Of a DNA stretch of 64,000 nucleotides, positions 34,155-42,776 are shown one piece after another. A program made the translations under genes and the position numbers. Position 1 is the first letter of the stretch; each line of letters begins with the position of its first letter. Where the stretch lies: positions 496,001-560,000 of the forward strand of contig CAVQCJ010000006.1 of assembly GCA_963711005.1 (NCBI GenBank). Direction: 5' to 3'. The notes below the pieces were generated by a model. The model saw nothing but the letters and a program-made list of their open reading frames with translations. It was not told where the DNA came from and did not search any database. This DNA is from CAVQCJ01 sp963711005. Lineage in GTDB: Bacteria; Actinomycetota; Actinomycetes; Prado026.

Positions 34155-34370
34155 ATGCAGGGTCGCACGGCTGGGTTGACCGACGGCGTCTACCGCGGGA
34201 TGCGGGCGTCGCTCGCCGGCGGCTGCCTGATCCCGCACACCCGCGGGACCGAGCACGAGCTGCACGTGGACGCCGATGCAGTCTGCCCCCGCTGCCTGCA
34301 GTGGATCGAGCCCGGCGACTACGTCCGCCGTACCGCCTTCGGGCCGCACCAGCACGAGTCCTGCGCCTAG
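34155..34370 (+). CDS. Small Cys/His-rich hypothetical protein
   Basis: A 71-residue protein reading MQGRTAGLTDGVYRGMRASL, with a later CPRCLQWIEPGDYVRRTAFG and a final HQHESCA. CPRC plus the closing His/Cys cluster looks like a small zinc-binding fold, comparable to zinc-ribbon remnants. No family is recognised. Similar small proteins exist in other actinobacteria, so I regard it as real. The stop overlaps the convergent methyltransferase stop by four bases. A -10-like hexamer lies 6 nt upstream. Confidence 0.55.
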   Translation: MQGRTAGLTDGVYRGMRASLAGGCLIPHTRGTEHELHVDADAVCPRCLQWIEPGDYVRRTAFGPHQHESCA

Positions 34371-35161
34371 CTCGGGCCCGCGCCGACGACGAGCCGGTAG
34401 CCCAGGTCCATGGACTGCCGCTCGAGCAGGTCGCCGTAGCGGGCCGTCCAGCGGCCGGTGTCCAGGTCGGCGGCCAACCGCCGTACGGCGTCGTCGACCA
34501 GGTCCTGGTCGAGCAGCGCCAGCGCGGAGATCGCGTTGCGGACCACCGGGAGCAGGTACGCCTCCGGCCGCCGCCAGTACGCCCCGAAGAACCCGTCCGC
34601 GCAGTCCCACGGGACCGGGACCACCTCGACCCGCACCGGCGCCAGCGCACCGGCGATCGCGTCCACCGTCCACAGCCCGCGCTCGGTCTCGCCGGCGATG
34701 GCCTCCGGAAGGTAGTCGCGCGTGAACCAGAACGAGCGGGCCACCACCTCGGGGTCCCAGGTCAGCGAGACCTGCCGCCCGGGCGCGACCCGGCGCAGCT
34801 CGGCGAGGCCCCGGGCGGGGTCCGTCCAGTGGTGCACGGTGAGCGTGGCGAGCCCGGCGTCGAAAGCGGCGTCCCGGAACGGCAGCTGCTCGGCCACGGC
34901 GCGGACGGCGGGAGCGGCCGCCGGTCCGCGCTGGGCCAGCATGGCCAGGCTCGGCTCGACCGCTACGACGCGCACCCGGCGACGCCCGACGGCGCGAGGC
35001 TCGTACGACCCGGCGCCGGCGCCGACGTTCAGGACGGAGCCGGCCCCGACCAGGGCAGCGGCGATCTGCGCGGCGATGCGCGGGTCGGGACGGCGGCGGC
35101 CGGAGTAGCCGATCGCCATCGACGTGCGGTCGTAGACGTCACCAGGCGCGCGGGCGGCCAC
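34367..35161 (-). CDS. SAM-dependent methyltransferase
   Basis: A 264-residue class I methyltransferase. Motif I is LNVGAGAGSYEPRAVG (GxGxG near residue 48), the acid that binds the ribose is in VVAVEPSLAMLAQRG, and motif II/III is AFDAGLATLTVHHWTDPARG. The end QSMDLGYRLVVGAGPS is unconserved. Methyltransferase type 11 proteins of this kind act on diverse small molecules or lipids; no substrate is suggested by the neighbours. The GTG start at 35161 has only a weak ribosome-binding site. It lies between the Cys/His protein and the suf operon. Confidence 0.8.
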   Translation of the reverse strand: MAARAPGDVYDRTSMAIGYSGRRRPDPRIAAQIAAALVGAGSVLNVGAGAGSYEPRAVGRRRVRVVAVEPSLAMLAQRGPAAAPAVRAVAEQLPFRDAAFDAGLATLTVHHWTDPARGLAELRRVAPGRQVSLTWDPEVVARSFWFTRDYLPEAIAGETERGLWTVDAIAGALAPVRVEVVPVPWDCADGFFGAYWRRPEAYLLPVVRNAISALALLDQDLVDDAVRRLAADLDTGRWTARYGDLLERQSMDLGYRLVVGAGPS

Positions 35162-35173
35162 GGCTGACGTCGA

Positions 35174-35503
35174 TCAGACGTTGAAGCCGAGGGCGCGCAG
35201 CTGCTCGCGGCCCTCGTCGGTGATCTTGTCCGGGCCCCACGGCGGCATCCAGACCCAGTTGATCTTCACGTCGGACACCAGGGTGGCCAGCGCCCCCCGG
35301 GTCTGGTCCTCGATGACGTCGGTCAGCGGGCAGGCGGCACTGGTCAGCGTCATGTCGAGCACCGCGACGCGGTTCTGGTCCACGGTGATGCCGTAGACCA
35401 GCCCCAGGTCGACCACGTTGATGCCGAGCTCGGGATCCACGACGTCCCGCATCGCCTCGGTGATGTCGTCCAGCGACGCAGTCTCGGTCGTCGACTCGCT
35501 CAT
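35174..35503 (-). CDS. sufT: MIP18/DUF59 family Fe-S cluster assembly factor
   Basis: A 109-residue MIP18-family protein, an iron-sulfur carrier or maturation factor. The conserved motif is VVDPELGINVVDLGLVYGIT (DPE near residue 22), and the single Cys is in TLTSAACPLTDVIEDQTRGA. GPDKITDEGREQLRALGFNV closes the protein. In actinobacteria it is regularly the last gene of the suf operon and is called SufT. Its ATG overlaps the sufU stop by four bases. Confidence 0.9.
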   Translation of the reverse strand: MSESTTETASLDDITEAMRDVVDPELGINVVDLGLVYGITVDQNRVAVLDMTLTSAACPLTDVIEDQTRGALATLVSDVKINWVWMPPWGPDKITDEGREQLRALGFNV

Positions 35504-35979
35504 GCCGTGCCTCTCTCGTCCGCTGTCCGCGCCTGGACGGCCCGCGCGGCCGCGTCCTTGAACGCCATCCAGCCCAGCAGCGCACACTTGATGCGCGCCG
35601 GGTACTTCGCCACCCCCACGAACGCCACCGCGTCTTCGAGCCGGTCCTCGTCGACGTCGACGGCCTCGCCGCGGCTGTGCATCAGCATGAGGAACTCCTC
35701 CTGCGTGAGCAGCGCCTCGTCCAGCGTCCGACCGGTGACCAGGTCGGACATGACGGACGCCGAGGCCTGCGAGATCGAGCAGCCCAGTCCCTGGTGCGTC
35801 ACCTCGTCGACGACGAAGCCGCCGTCGGAGCCGGCGAGCCGCACGCGCACGGTGACCTCGTCGCCGCAGGTCGGGTTGACGTGGTGCGCCTCGGCGTCGA
35901 ACGGCTCGGCCAGTCCCTTGTGGTGCGGGTGCCGGTAGTGGTCGAGGATGATCTCCTGGTACATCGACTCCAGCTGCAT
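35500..35979 (-). CDS. sufU: SufU iron-sulfur scaffold/sulfurtransferase
   Basis: A 159-residue SufU/IscU-type protein. The three Cys ligands and the Asp are present: NPTCGDEVTVRV, THQGLGCSISQASASVMSDL and ARIKCALLGWMAF. SufU accepts persulfide from SufS and passes it to the SufBCD scaffold. ATG 35979 overlaps the sufS stop by one base (TGATG), and its own end overlaps sufT. The residue between the second and third Cys block is longer than in IscU, which is typical of SufU. Confidence 0.93.
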   Translation of the reverse strand: MQLESMYQEIILDHYRHPHHKGLAEPFDAEAHHVNPTCGDEVTVRVRLAGSDGGFVVDEVTHQGLGCSISQASASVMSDLVTGRTLDEALLTQEEFLMLMHSRGEAVDVDEDRLEDAVAFVGVAKYPARIKCALLGWMAFKDAAARAVQARTADERGTA

Positions 35980-37293
35980 CAGCGCACCCCGCCGACCGCG
36001 AAGAACTGCTGCGCCTGCCGGATCCCGTCCAGCAGTGCCTGGACGTCCGCTGCGTCGTTGTAGACGTAGAACGTCGCCCTGGTCGTCGCGGGCACGTCGA
36101 AGCGGCGGATCAGCGGCCACGCGCAGTGGTGGCCGACCCGGACCTCGACCCCCAGGTCGTCCAGGACCTGGCCGACGTCGTGCGGGTGGATGCCGTCGAC
36201 GACGAACGAGACGGCGCCGCCGCGCTCGACCGTGTCCACCGGTCCGACCACGCGGACGCCAGGGATCCCGGCGAGCCCGTCCAGAGCCAGCCGGGTCAGC
36301 TCGTGCTCGTGGGCGGCGACGTTGTCCATGCCGAGCGCAGTGAGGTAGTCGCACGCAGCCGCCAGCCCGACCGCCTGCGCCGCCATCGGCACGCCGGCCT
36401 CGAACCGCTGCGGCGGGGCGGCGAACGTGGTGGCCTCCATCCGGACCACCTCGATCATCGAGCCGCCGGTCAGGAACGGCGGCATCGCCGCGAGCAGCTC
36501 GCGCCGGCCCCACAGCACGCCGATCCCGAGCGGCCCGAGCATCTTGTGGCCGGAGAACGCGAGGAAGTCGGCGCCGAGCTCGCGTACGTCCACCGGCTGG
36601 TGCGGGACGGACTGGGCGGCGTCGACCACGACCAGGGCGCCCACCTCGCGGGCCCGACGGACCAGGACGTCGACCGGGTTGACGGTCCCCAGCACGTTGG
36701 ACTGGTGGCTGAACGCCACCAGCTTGGTGGACGCGTCGACGACGGTCGCCCAGGTCCGAGACGTCGAGCCGTCCCTCGTCGGTGACGCCCAGCCAGCGCA
36801 GGGTGGCGCCGGTCCGCTGGGCCAGCATCTGCCACGGCACCAGGTTGGCGTGGTGCTCCATCTCGGTGACGACGATGGAGTCCCCCGGACCGACGACGAA
36901 CCGGGCGGCCTCGGGGCCGGACGTCGCGGCGTTCGACAGCGAGTACGCGACGAGGTTGATCCCCTCGGTCGCGTTCTTGGTGAACACGACCTCGTCCGGG
37001 TCCGCACCGATGAACGCGGCGACCGTGGCCCGCGCCCGCTCGTACGCGTCGGTGGCCTCCTCGGAGAGCTGGTGCGCACCGCGGTGGACCGCGGCGTTGT
37101 GCTGCTCGTAGAAGGCTCGCTCGGCGTCGAGCACCTGCACCGGCTTCTGCGAGGTCGCGCCGCTGTCGAGGTACACCAGCCGCCGGCCGTCGCGTACGGT
37201 GCGGCGCAGGATCGGGAAGTCCGCGCGCACCCGCTCGACATCGATGCCGCGGGCACCGTCCACCGACAGCGCGCCGTGCACGGACGTGGTCAC
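35979..37293 (-). CDS. sufS: SufS cysteine desulfurase (frameshifted at about 36750)
   Basis: SufS supplies sulfur for cluster assembly as a PLP enzyme. The first part runs to about 36755 (FPILRRTVRDGRRLVYLDSG, EVVFTKNATEGINLVAYSLS, EMEHHANLVPWQML). The rest is in the other frame: LVAFSHQSNVLGTVNPVDVL, the PLP Lys in FLAFSGHKMLGPLGIG, and the persulfide Cys in VRVGHHCAWPLIRRFDVPAT. The switch is a net +1 (an extra G in CTGGGCG, 36749-36751 on the plus strand). The wrong frame then stays open and joins sufU, which is why a caller may report one 597-codon ORF. A missing SufS is unlikely in a living actinobacterium, so a consensus error is the simplest explanation. Confidence 0.9.
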
Positions 37294-38063
37294 GGCCGGG
37301 TCGCCTCCGCCGCCACCTTCGCGAACCGCTCGTAGCCCTCGGCCTCGAGCTGGTCGGCCAGCTCAGGTCCGCCCTCCTCGACGATGCGGCCGCCGGCGAA
37401 CACGTGCACGAAGTCCGGCTTGATGTAGCGCAGGATCCGGGTGTAGTGGGTGATCAGCAGCACGCCGACCTGGCCGGTCTCGCGGACCCGGTTCACGCCC
37501 TCGGAGACGACGCGGAGCGCGTCCACGTCGAGCCCGGAGTCGGTCTCGTCCAGGATCGCGATGCGGGGCTTGAGCAGCTCCAGCTGAAGGATCTCGTGCC
37601 GCTTCTTCTCACCGCCGGAGAAGCCCTCGTTGACGTTGCGGGTCGCGAACGACGGGTCGATGGCCAGCCGCTCCATCGCGCCGTTGACGGTCTTGACCCA
37701 CTCGCGCAGCTTCGGCGGCTCGCCGGCGATCGCGGTCGCGGCCGTCCGGAGGAAGTTCGAGACAGAGACGCCGGGGATCTCGACCGGGTACTGCATGGCC
37801 AGGAAGAGGCCGGCCCTGGCCCGCTGGTCCACCGTCATCGCCAGCACGTCGGCGCCGTCCAGCGTCACGCTGCCCTGCGTCACCCGGTACTTCGGGTGCC
37901 CGGCGATCGAGTAGGCGAGCGTGGACTTGCCGGACCCGTTCGGTCCCATGATCGCGTGCGTCTGGCCCTGGCGGACCGTGAGGTCGACTCCGCGCAGGAT
38001 CTCGCGGGCGCCCTCGTCGGTCTCGACGGACACGTGCAGGTCGTGGATCTCCAGGACTGACAT
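37290..38063 (-). CDS. sufC: Fe-S assembly ATPase SufC
   Basis: A 257-residue ABC-type ATPase that drives the SufBCD scaffold. Walker A is THAIMGPNGSGKSTLAYSIA (about 36-55), the signature is EGFSGGEKKRHEILQLELLK, and Walker B is PRIAILDETDSGLDVDALRV. TVNGAMERLAIDPSF is part of the SufC-specific helical region. ATG 38063 overlaps the end of the Rieske gene by one base, and the stop overlaps the sufS start (GTGA). It does not move substrate across a membrane despite its family. Confidence 0.95.
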   Translation of the reverse strand: MSVLEIHDLHVSVETDEGAREILRGVDLTVRQGQTHAIMGPNGSGKSTLAYSIAGHPKYRVTQGSVTLDGADVLAMTVDQRARAGLFLAMQYPVEIPGVSVSNFLRTAATAIAGEPPKLREWVKTVNGAMERLAIDPSFATRNVNEGFSGGEKKRHEILQLELLKPRIAILDETDSGLDVDALRVVSEGVNRVRETGQVGVLLITHYTRILRYIKPDFVHVFAGGRIVEEGGPELADQLEAEGYERFAKVAAEATRP

Positions 38064-38410
38064 CAGCTCTCCTCGAGCGGGACGAGCGAGACGTAGACGT
38101 CGTCGTCCTCGATCTTGACGGGGTAGACGGGGACCGGGCGGGTGGCGGGCAGGCCGGTGGGGTGGCCGGTGACCAGGTCGAAGCGCGAGCCGTGCAGCCA
38201 GCACTCGATGGTGAGGCCGTCCACCTCGCCTTCGGCGAGCGAGACGTCGGCGTGCGAGCACACGTCGCTGACGGCGTGCACCTCGCCCTCGGTGCGGACC
38301 AGGCAGATGGGTACGCCCTCGAGCTCCACCCGGGTCGCCTCGCCGTCGCCGAGGTCGGCCAGCGGGCACGCCCGCAGGTAGCTTCCGTTCGCGCTGCTCA
38401 CGCCGGTCAT
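38063..38410 (-). CDS. Rieske-type [2Fe-2S] ferredoxin in the suf operon
   Basis: A 115-residue Rieske protein. The cluster ligands are CSHADVSLAEGEVDG (Cys-x-His) and IECWLHGSRFDLVTGHPTG (Cys-x2-His), separated as in oxygenase ferredoxins. It is soluble, with no membrane anchor. In actinobacteria a bphA3-like Rieske protein is regularly placed between sufD and sufC; it may supply electrons to cluster assembly. ATG 38410 overlaps the sufD stop (ATGA). The specific role is inferred from context. Confidence 0.88.
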   Translation of the reverse strand: MTGVSSANGSYLRACPLADLGDGEATRVELEGVPICLVRTEGEVHAVSDVCSHADVSLAEGEVDGLTIECWLHGSRFDLVTGHPTGLPATRPVPVYPVKIEDDDVYVSLVPLEES

Positions 38411-39570
38411 CGCGCTGCTCGCTCCAGTTCTGCGTCGACGGCGCCGAGCAGGCGCTCGGCCAGGTCCGGGATGCCGATGCGGGCCAGCAGGTCGGCGAAG
38501 AAGCCGCGCACGACCAGGCGGCGCGCCTCCTCGGCCGGGATGCCCCGGGCCTGCAGGTAGAACAGCTGCTCGTCGTCGAACCGACCGGTGGTGCTGGCAT
38601 GCCCGGCGCCGACGATCTCGCCGGTCTCGATCTCCAGGTTGGGCACCGAGTCGGCCCGTGCGCCGTCGGTCAGCACCAGGTTGCGGTTGATCTCGTACGT
38701 GTCGGTGCCGACGGCCTGGCCGCGGATCCGCACGTCGCCGATCCAGATCGTGTGCGCGTCCGCGCCCTGCAGCGCACCCTTGTAGACCACGTTGCTACGG
38801 CAGTGCGGCACCGCGTGGTCGACGTACAGCCGGTGCTCGAGGTGCTGGCCGGCGTCCGCGAAGTACAGGCCGAGGAGCTCGGCGTCCCCGCCGGGCCCGG
38901 CGAAGTCGACCCGCGGGTGCACCCGGACGAGGTCGCCGCCGAGGGAGATCACCACGTGCTTGAGACGGGCGTCCCGGCCCACCCGCAGGCGGTGACCGGA
39001 CACATGGACGCTGTCGTCGGCCCACTCCTGCAGGCTGACCAGCGTCAGCGAGGCGCCGTCGCCGACCACCACCTCGATGGTGTCCGCGTAGGTCGCCGAG
39101 CCGACGTGGTCGACCACGACGACCGCCTCGGACTGCGTGCCGGCGTCGATCAGCAGGTGGCCGAACGCCGCACCCTCGGCCCCGTCCCCGCGACGGGTCA
39201 CGACTGTCGGCCGGGACGCGACGGCGCCCGCAGGCACGCTCACGACAGTGGCCCGCTCGAACGCCTGCCATGCCTGGGCGGCCACCCGGTCGACCGGGGT
39301 CCCGGTCTTACCCAGGCGCGCGTCGCTGCGCTCGACCGTCTCGACCGTCACCTCGGGGGCGGCGTCGACCTCGACGACCACCTTGCCCTCGGCCGCGCCG
39401 TCGGCCACCGCGCTGCCGTCGTGCAGGCCGCGCAGGCGGCGCAGCGGGGTGAACCGCCACTCCTCTTCGCGTCCGGACGGCACCGGGTGGTCGGCGAGGT
39501 CGAACGAGTCGACCGCCTCGGGGCGGACGTCGCCGGGCTGGGTACCGGGAACCTTGTGCGTGACTCCCAT
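38407..39570 (-). CDS. sufD: SufD, Fe-S cluster scaffold subunit
   Basis: A 387-residue protein that pairs with SufB and SufC to form the scaffold complex. The N-terminal DVRPEAVDSFDLADHPVPSG and GREEEWRFTPLRR lead into the long beta-helix. The C-terminal region has the family signatures DAHTIWIGDVRIRGQAVGTD and YEINRNLVLTDGARADSVPN, EIETGEIVGAGHASTTGRF and the RGIPAEEARRLVVRGFFAD closing helices. ATG 39570 follows sufB by two bases. Confidence 0.94.
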   Translation of the reverse strand: MGVTHKVPGTQPGDVRPEAVDSFDLADHPVPSGREEEWRFTPLRRLRGLHDGSAVADGAAEGKVVVEVDAAPEVTVETVERSDARLGKTGTPVDRVAAQAWQAFERATVVSVPAGAVASRPTVVTRRGDGAEGAAFGHLLIDAGTQSEAVVVVDHVGSATYADTIEVVVGDGASLTLVSLQEWADDSVHVSGHRLRVGRDARLKHVVISLGGDLVRVHPRVDFAGPGGDAELLGLYFADAGQHLEHRLYVDHAVPHCRSNVVYKGALQGADAHTIWIGDVRIRGQAVGTDTYEINRNLVLTDGARADSVPNLEIETGEIVGAGHASTTGRFDDEQLFYLQARGIPAEEARRLVVRGFFADLLARIGIPDLAERLLGAVDAELERAAR

Positions 39571-39572
39571 GC

Positions 39573-40997
39573 TCAGCCCACGGCCCCTTCCATCTGCAGC
39601 TCGATCAGGCGGTTCAGCTCGAGGGCGTACTCCATCGGCAGCTCGCGGGCGATCGGCTCGACGAAGCCGCGCACGATCATCGCCATCGCCTCCTCCTCGG
39701 TGAGCCCGCGGCTCATGAGGTAGAACAGCTGCTCCGCCGAGACCTTCGAGACCGTCGCCTCGTGCCCCATCGACACGTCGTCCTCGCGGACGTCGACGTA
39801 CGGGTAGGTGTCGGAGCGGCTGATGTCGTCGACCAGCAGCGCGTCGCAGCGAACCGTGGACTTCGACCCGTACGCGCCCTCCTGGACCTGCACCAGACCG
39901 CGGTAGGAGGTGCGGCCGCCGCCGCGCGCGACCGACTTGGAGACGATGGTCGAGGAGGTGTGCGGGGCGCAGTGCACCATCTTGGCGCCGGCGTCCTGGT
40001 GCTGGCCCTCGCCGGCGAACGCGACCGACAGCGTCTCGCCCTTGGCGTGCTCGCCCATGAGGAACACGCTCGGGTACTTCATGGTGACCTTGGAGCCGAT
40101 GTTGCCGTCGATCCACTCCATGGTGGCGCCCTCGGCCGCGGTCGCCCGCTTGGTCACCAGGTTGTAGACGTTGTTGGACCAGTTCTGGATCGTCGTGTAC
40201 CGCACCCGGGCGCCGCGCTTCACCACGATCTCGACGACCGCCGAGTGCAGCGAGTCCGAGGAGTAGATCGGGGCCGTGCAGCCCTCGACGTAGTGCACGT
40301 ACGAGTCCTCGTCGGCGATGATCAGCGTCCGCTCGAACTGGCCCATGTTCTCGGTGTTGATCCGGAAGTACGCCTGCAGCGGGATGTCCACCTTCACGCC
40401 CTTGGGCACGTAGATGAACGAGCCGCCCGACCACACCGCCGTGTTCAGCGCCGCGAACTTGTTGTCGCCGACCGGGATGACCGTGTTGAAGTACTCCTTG
40501 AAGACGTCCTCGTGCTCGCGCAGCCCGGTGTCGGTGTCGAGGAAGAGCACGCCCTGCTGCTCCAGGTCCTCGCGGATCTGGTGGTAGACGACCTCGGACT
40601 CGTACTGCGCGGCGACGCCGGCGATGAGGCGCTGCTTCTCCGCCTCGGGGATGCCCAGCCGGTCGTAGGTGTTCTTGATGTCGTCGGGCAGCTCGTCCCA
40701 GGACGTGGCCTGCTTCTCGGTCGAGCGGACGAAGTACTTGATGTTGTCGAAGTCGATGCCGCCCAGCTCCGCGCCCCACGTCGGCATCGGCTTCTTGCCG
40801 AACAGCCGCAGGCCCTTCAGGCGCAGGTCGAGCATCCACTGCGGCTCGTCCTTGCGGGCCGAGATGTCGCGGACGACCTCCTCGGACAGACCGCGCCGGG
40901 CGTTGGCACCGGCGGCGTCGGCGTCGTGCCAGCCGAAGTCGTAGCGGCCGAGCCCTTCGATCCGAGCCTCGATGTCGGAGTTCGTGGTCTGGCTCAT
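39573..40997 (-). CDS. sufB: SufB, Fe-S cluster scaffold subunit
   Basis: A 474-residue scaffold on which [4Fe-4S] clusters are built. Characteristic regions are DELPDDIKNTYDRLGIPEAE, SGGSFIYVPKGVKVDIPLQA, NTENMGQFERTLIIADEDSY with VHYVEGCTAPIYSSDSLHSA, and near the end RCDALLVDDISRSDTYPYVD. The conserved Cys and Glu of the cluster site are in this central stretch. The start ATG 40997 overlaps the sufR stop by four bases (ATGA); the longer in-frame start at 41147 falls inside sufR and is not used. Confidence 0.95.
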   Translation of the reverse strand: MSQTTNSDIEARIEGLGRYDFGWHDADAAGANARRGLSEEVVRDISARKDEPQWMLDLRLKGLRLFGKKPMPTWGAELGGIDFDNIKYFVRSTEKQATSWDELPDDIKNTYDRLGIPEAEKQRLIAGVAAQYESEVVYHQIREDLEQQGVLFLDTDTGLREHEDVFKEYFNTVIPVGDNKFAALNTAVWSGGSFIYVPKGVKVDIPLQAYFRINTENMGQFERTLIIADEDSYVHYVEGCTAPIYSSDSLHSAVVEIVVKRGARVRYTTIQNWSNNVYNLVTKRATAAEGATMEWIDGNIGSKVTMKYPSVFLMGEHAKGETLSVAFAGEGQHQDAGAKMVHCAPHTSSTIVSKSVARGGGRTSYRGLVQVQEGAYGSKSTVRCDALLVDDISRSDTYPYVDVREDDVSMGHEATVSKVSAEQLFYLMSRGLTEEEAMAMIVRGFVEPIARELPMEYALELNRLIELQMEGAVG

Positions 40998-41743
40998 GCC
41001 TGTGTCCTCTCTGTCCGTTCTGTCCGGTCCGCCGTGACTGGACGGGGTACCGCAGTGGTGCAGACGTGACCGCCGGAGCCGATCGTGGACAGTCGCTGGA
41101 CGTGCCGTCCGAGCAGCCGCGCGAACGCCTCGGTCTCGGCCTCGCACAGCTGGGGGAACTCGGCGGCGACGTGGGCGACCGGGCAGTGGTGCTGGCAGAG
41201 CTGGTCCCCGCCCGGCGACGGCTCGATCGAGGCGGCGTAGCCGTCCGCGGTGAGCGCGTCGGCGAGCGCCTGGATCCGGCCCTCCGGCGCCGCGGCGGCC
41301 ACGATCGGGGTGTACCGGTGCTCGATGTCGCGAGCGATGACGCGGGCGAAGTCGGTGACTGCCGCGGGTCCGGCGATCCGGGCCAGATGGTGCATCGCGT
41401 CGGCGGCCAGCCGGTCGTACGCCTGCGGGAACGCCTCGCGGCCGTCCGGGGTCAGCGCGTAGACCTTCGCCGGGCGACCCCTGCCGCGGTGGCCGGCCGG
41501 GCCGTACGGTGCGCGGTCGCGGGCCTCGACCTGGCCGGTGGCGACCAGGGTGTCCAGGTGCCGGCGGACGCCCGCCGGGGTCACGCCGAGGCGGTCGGCC
41601 AGGACCGCCGCGGTGGCCGGACCCTCGGTCAGCAGCGACCGGGCGACCCGGGTCCGAGTGCTGTCGTGGAGCTCGCCGGCCGACGTCCCGGACGGTTCGG
41701 CGACGACCGTCTGCACGCTCGACCGGGCTCCCACGATTTCCAC
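40994..41743 (-). CDS. sufR: SufR-type [Fe-S] transcriptional repressor of the suf operon
   Basis: A 249-residue winged-helix regulator that senses iron-sulfur status. Residues about 30-95 are the HTH domain (TRVARSLLTEGPATAAVLAD, VTPAGVRRHLDTLVATGQVE). The C-terminal half carries the cluster ligands: QLCQHHCPVAHVAAEFPQLC (C-x3-C-x12-C), and a further Cys in GSGGHVCTTAV. It heads the operon it is expected to repress, with sufB coupled to it. GTG 41743 lies within an inverted repeat, CACAA-N5-TTGTG, which may be its operator. The exact operator is not shown by the sequence. Confidence 0.9.
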   Translation of the reverse strand: MEIVGARSSVQTVVAEPSGTSAGELHDSTRTRVARSLLTEGPATAAVLADRLGVTPAGVRRHLDTLVATGQVEARDRAPYGPAGHRGRGRPAKVYALTPDGREAFPQAYDRLAADAMHHLARIAGPAAVTDFARVIARDIEHRYTPIVAAAAPEGRIQALADALTADGYAASIEPSPGGDQLCQHHCPVAHVAAEFPQLCEAETEAFARLLGRHVQRLSTIGSGGHVCTTAVPRPVTADRTERTERTQA

Positions 41744-41755
41744 AACGTCATTGTG
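41741..41755. promoter_or_regulatory. Short inverted repeat at the sufR start, candidate operator
   Basis: CACAA, CGTCA, TTGTG is an exact dyad overlapping the sufR start codon. The intergenic region to 41834 also has a sequence (41781-41793) that shares much of the AGGCT-N2-CCTAA half of an IdeR/DtxR iron box. Either could control the suf operon. Confidence 0.3.
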
Positions 41756-41821
41756 TGCTTATTCGCTTCCCGATGCCAGCAAGGCTGCCCTAACTCGCCC
41801 GACTGATGTGTCGGGGGTTTC

Positions 41822-41827
41822 TAGACT
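41822..41827 (+). promoter_or_regulatory. Putative -10 element (TAGACT), leaderless
   Basis: TAGACT ends 7 nt before GTG 41835 of the ABC ATPase gene. Confidence 0.45.
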
Positions 41828-41834
41828 GCGCGGC

Positions 41835-42776
41835 GTGCCGGGTGAGAGTGCTGCCGTCGAGATCGAGGACCTCGGCGTGTCCTATCCCGGCGGGCGGGGG
41901 GATCGGGTCGACGCGGTGCGTGGGTTGTCGATGACCGCCGCGGCCGGGCGCGTGACGGCAGTGCTGGGGCCGAACGGAGCGGGGAAGACCAGCACGGTGG
42001 AGGCCTGCGAGGGGTACCGCCGGCGGGCAACGGGCGTCGTCCGTGTGCTGGGCCTCGACCCGCGGACCCAGGGCCGCGAGCTGCACCCGCGCATCGGCGT
42101 GATGCTCCAGGACGGCGGCGTGCCCGGCGGGGCCACCGCCGAGCAGGTCCTGCGGTACACCGCCCGGCTGTACGCCCACCCGGCCGACCCCGCGGTCCTG
42201 GCCGAACGGCTCGGCCTCGGCGGCCTCGGCCGGCGCGCCTACCGGCGCCTCTCCGGCGGCGAGCAGCAGCGGGTCAAGCTGGCCCTGGCGCTGGTCGGCC
42301 GGCCCGAGTTGGTCTTCCTGGACGAGCCGACCGCCGGGCTCGACCCGCAGGGCCGGCACGCCACCTGGGACCTCGTCCGGGAGCTGCGCAGGGAAGGGGT
42401 CTCGGTGGTCCTGACCACGCACCTGATGGACGAGGCCGAGCAGCTCGCCGACCACGTCGTGATCGTGGACGGGGGGCGGGCCGTGGCGGCCGGCTCCCCC
42501 GCCGAGCTGTCCGCGGCCGGGGCGGAGAGCACGGTCCGGTTCCACACCTCCCCCGGGCTCGCGCTGGACGGGCTGGCGACGGCGCTGCCGGCCGGCGCGT
42601 CCGTCGCGGAGGGACCACCGGGCACGTACGTGGTGCGGGCGGAAGTCGGCCCGCAGCTGCTCGCGACCGTGACCGCGTGGTGCGCCGAGCACCACGTCAT
42701 GCCGGAAGGCCTGGCGGTCGAGCGCCGCACCCTGGAGGACGTCTTCCTGGCGCTCACCGGCCGGGAGCTGCGGTGA
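41835..42776 (+). CDS. ABC transporter ATP-binding protein
   Basis: A 313-residue ATPase of the two-gene type found for drug, heme or lipid export. Walker A is AVLGPNGAGKTSTVEACEGY (about 36-55), signature YRRLSGGEQQRVKLALALVG, Walker B ELVFLDEPTAGLDPQGRH and the switch His in LTTHLMDEAEQLADH. GTG 41835 is chosen because it has the -10-like hexamer 7 nt upstream and begins just before the cassette; the longer upstream frame is in the sufR region. Its end overlaps the permease gene. Position directly upstream of ctaA suggests a role in cytochrome or heme biology, but that is inference. Confidence 0.88.
   Translation: MPGESAAVEIEDLGVSYPGGRGDRVDAVRGLSMTAAAGRVTAVLGPNGAGKTSTVEACEGYRRRATGVVRVLGLDPRTQGRELHPRIGVMLQDGGVPGGATAEQVLRYTARLYAHPADPAVLAERLGLGGLGRRAYRRLSGGEQQRVKLALALVGRPELVFLDEPTAGLDPQGRHATWDLVRELRREGVSVVLTTHLMDEAEQLADHVVIVDGGRAVAAGSPAELSAAGAESTVRFHTSPGLALDGLATALPAGASVAEGPPGTYVVRAEVGPQLLATVTAWCAEHHVMPEGLAVERRTLEDVFLALTGRELR

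Noticed and set aside
31472..35167. A 1231-codon plus-strand open frame across the merR, PIG-L, ABC-F and methyltransferase genes
   Set aside because: It spans four genes on the other strand and shows no domain. Long stop-free frames are common on the antisense strand in such GC-rich DNA.
35500..37293. A sufS-sufU fusion protein of 597 codons
   Set aside because: The middle is out-of-frame sequence produced by the frameshift in sufS. SufS and SufU each have a complete copy in another frame or start.
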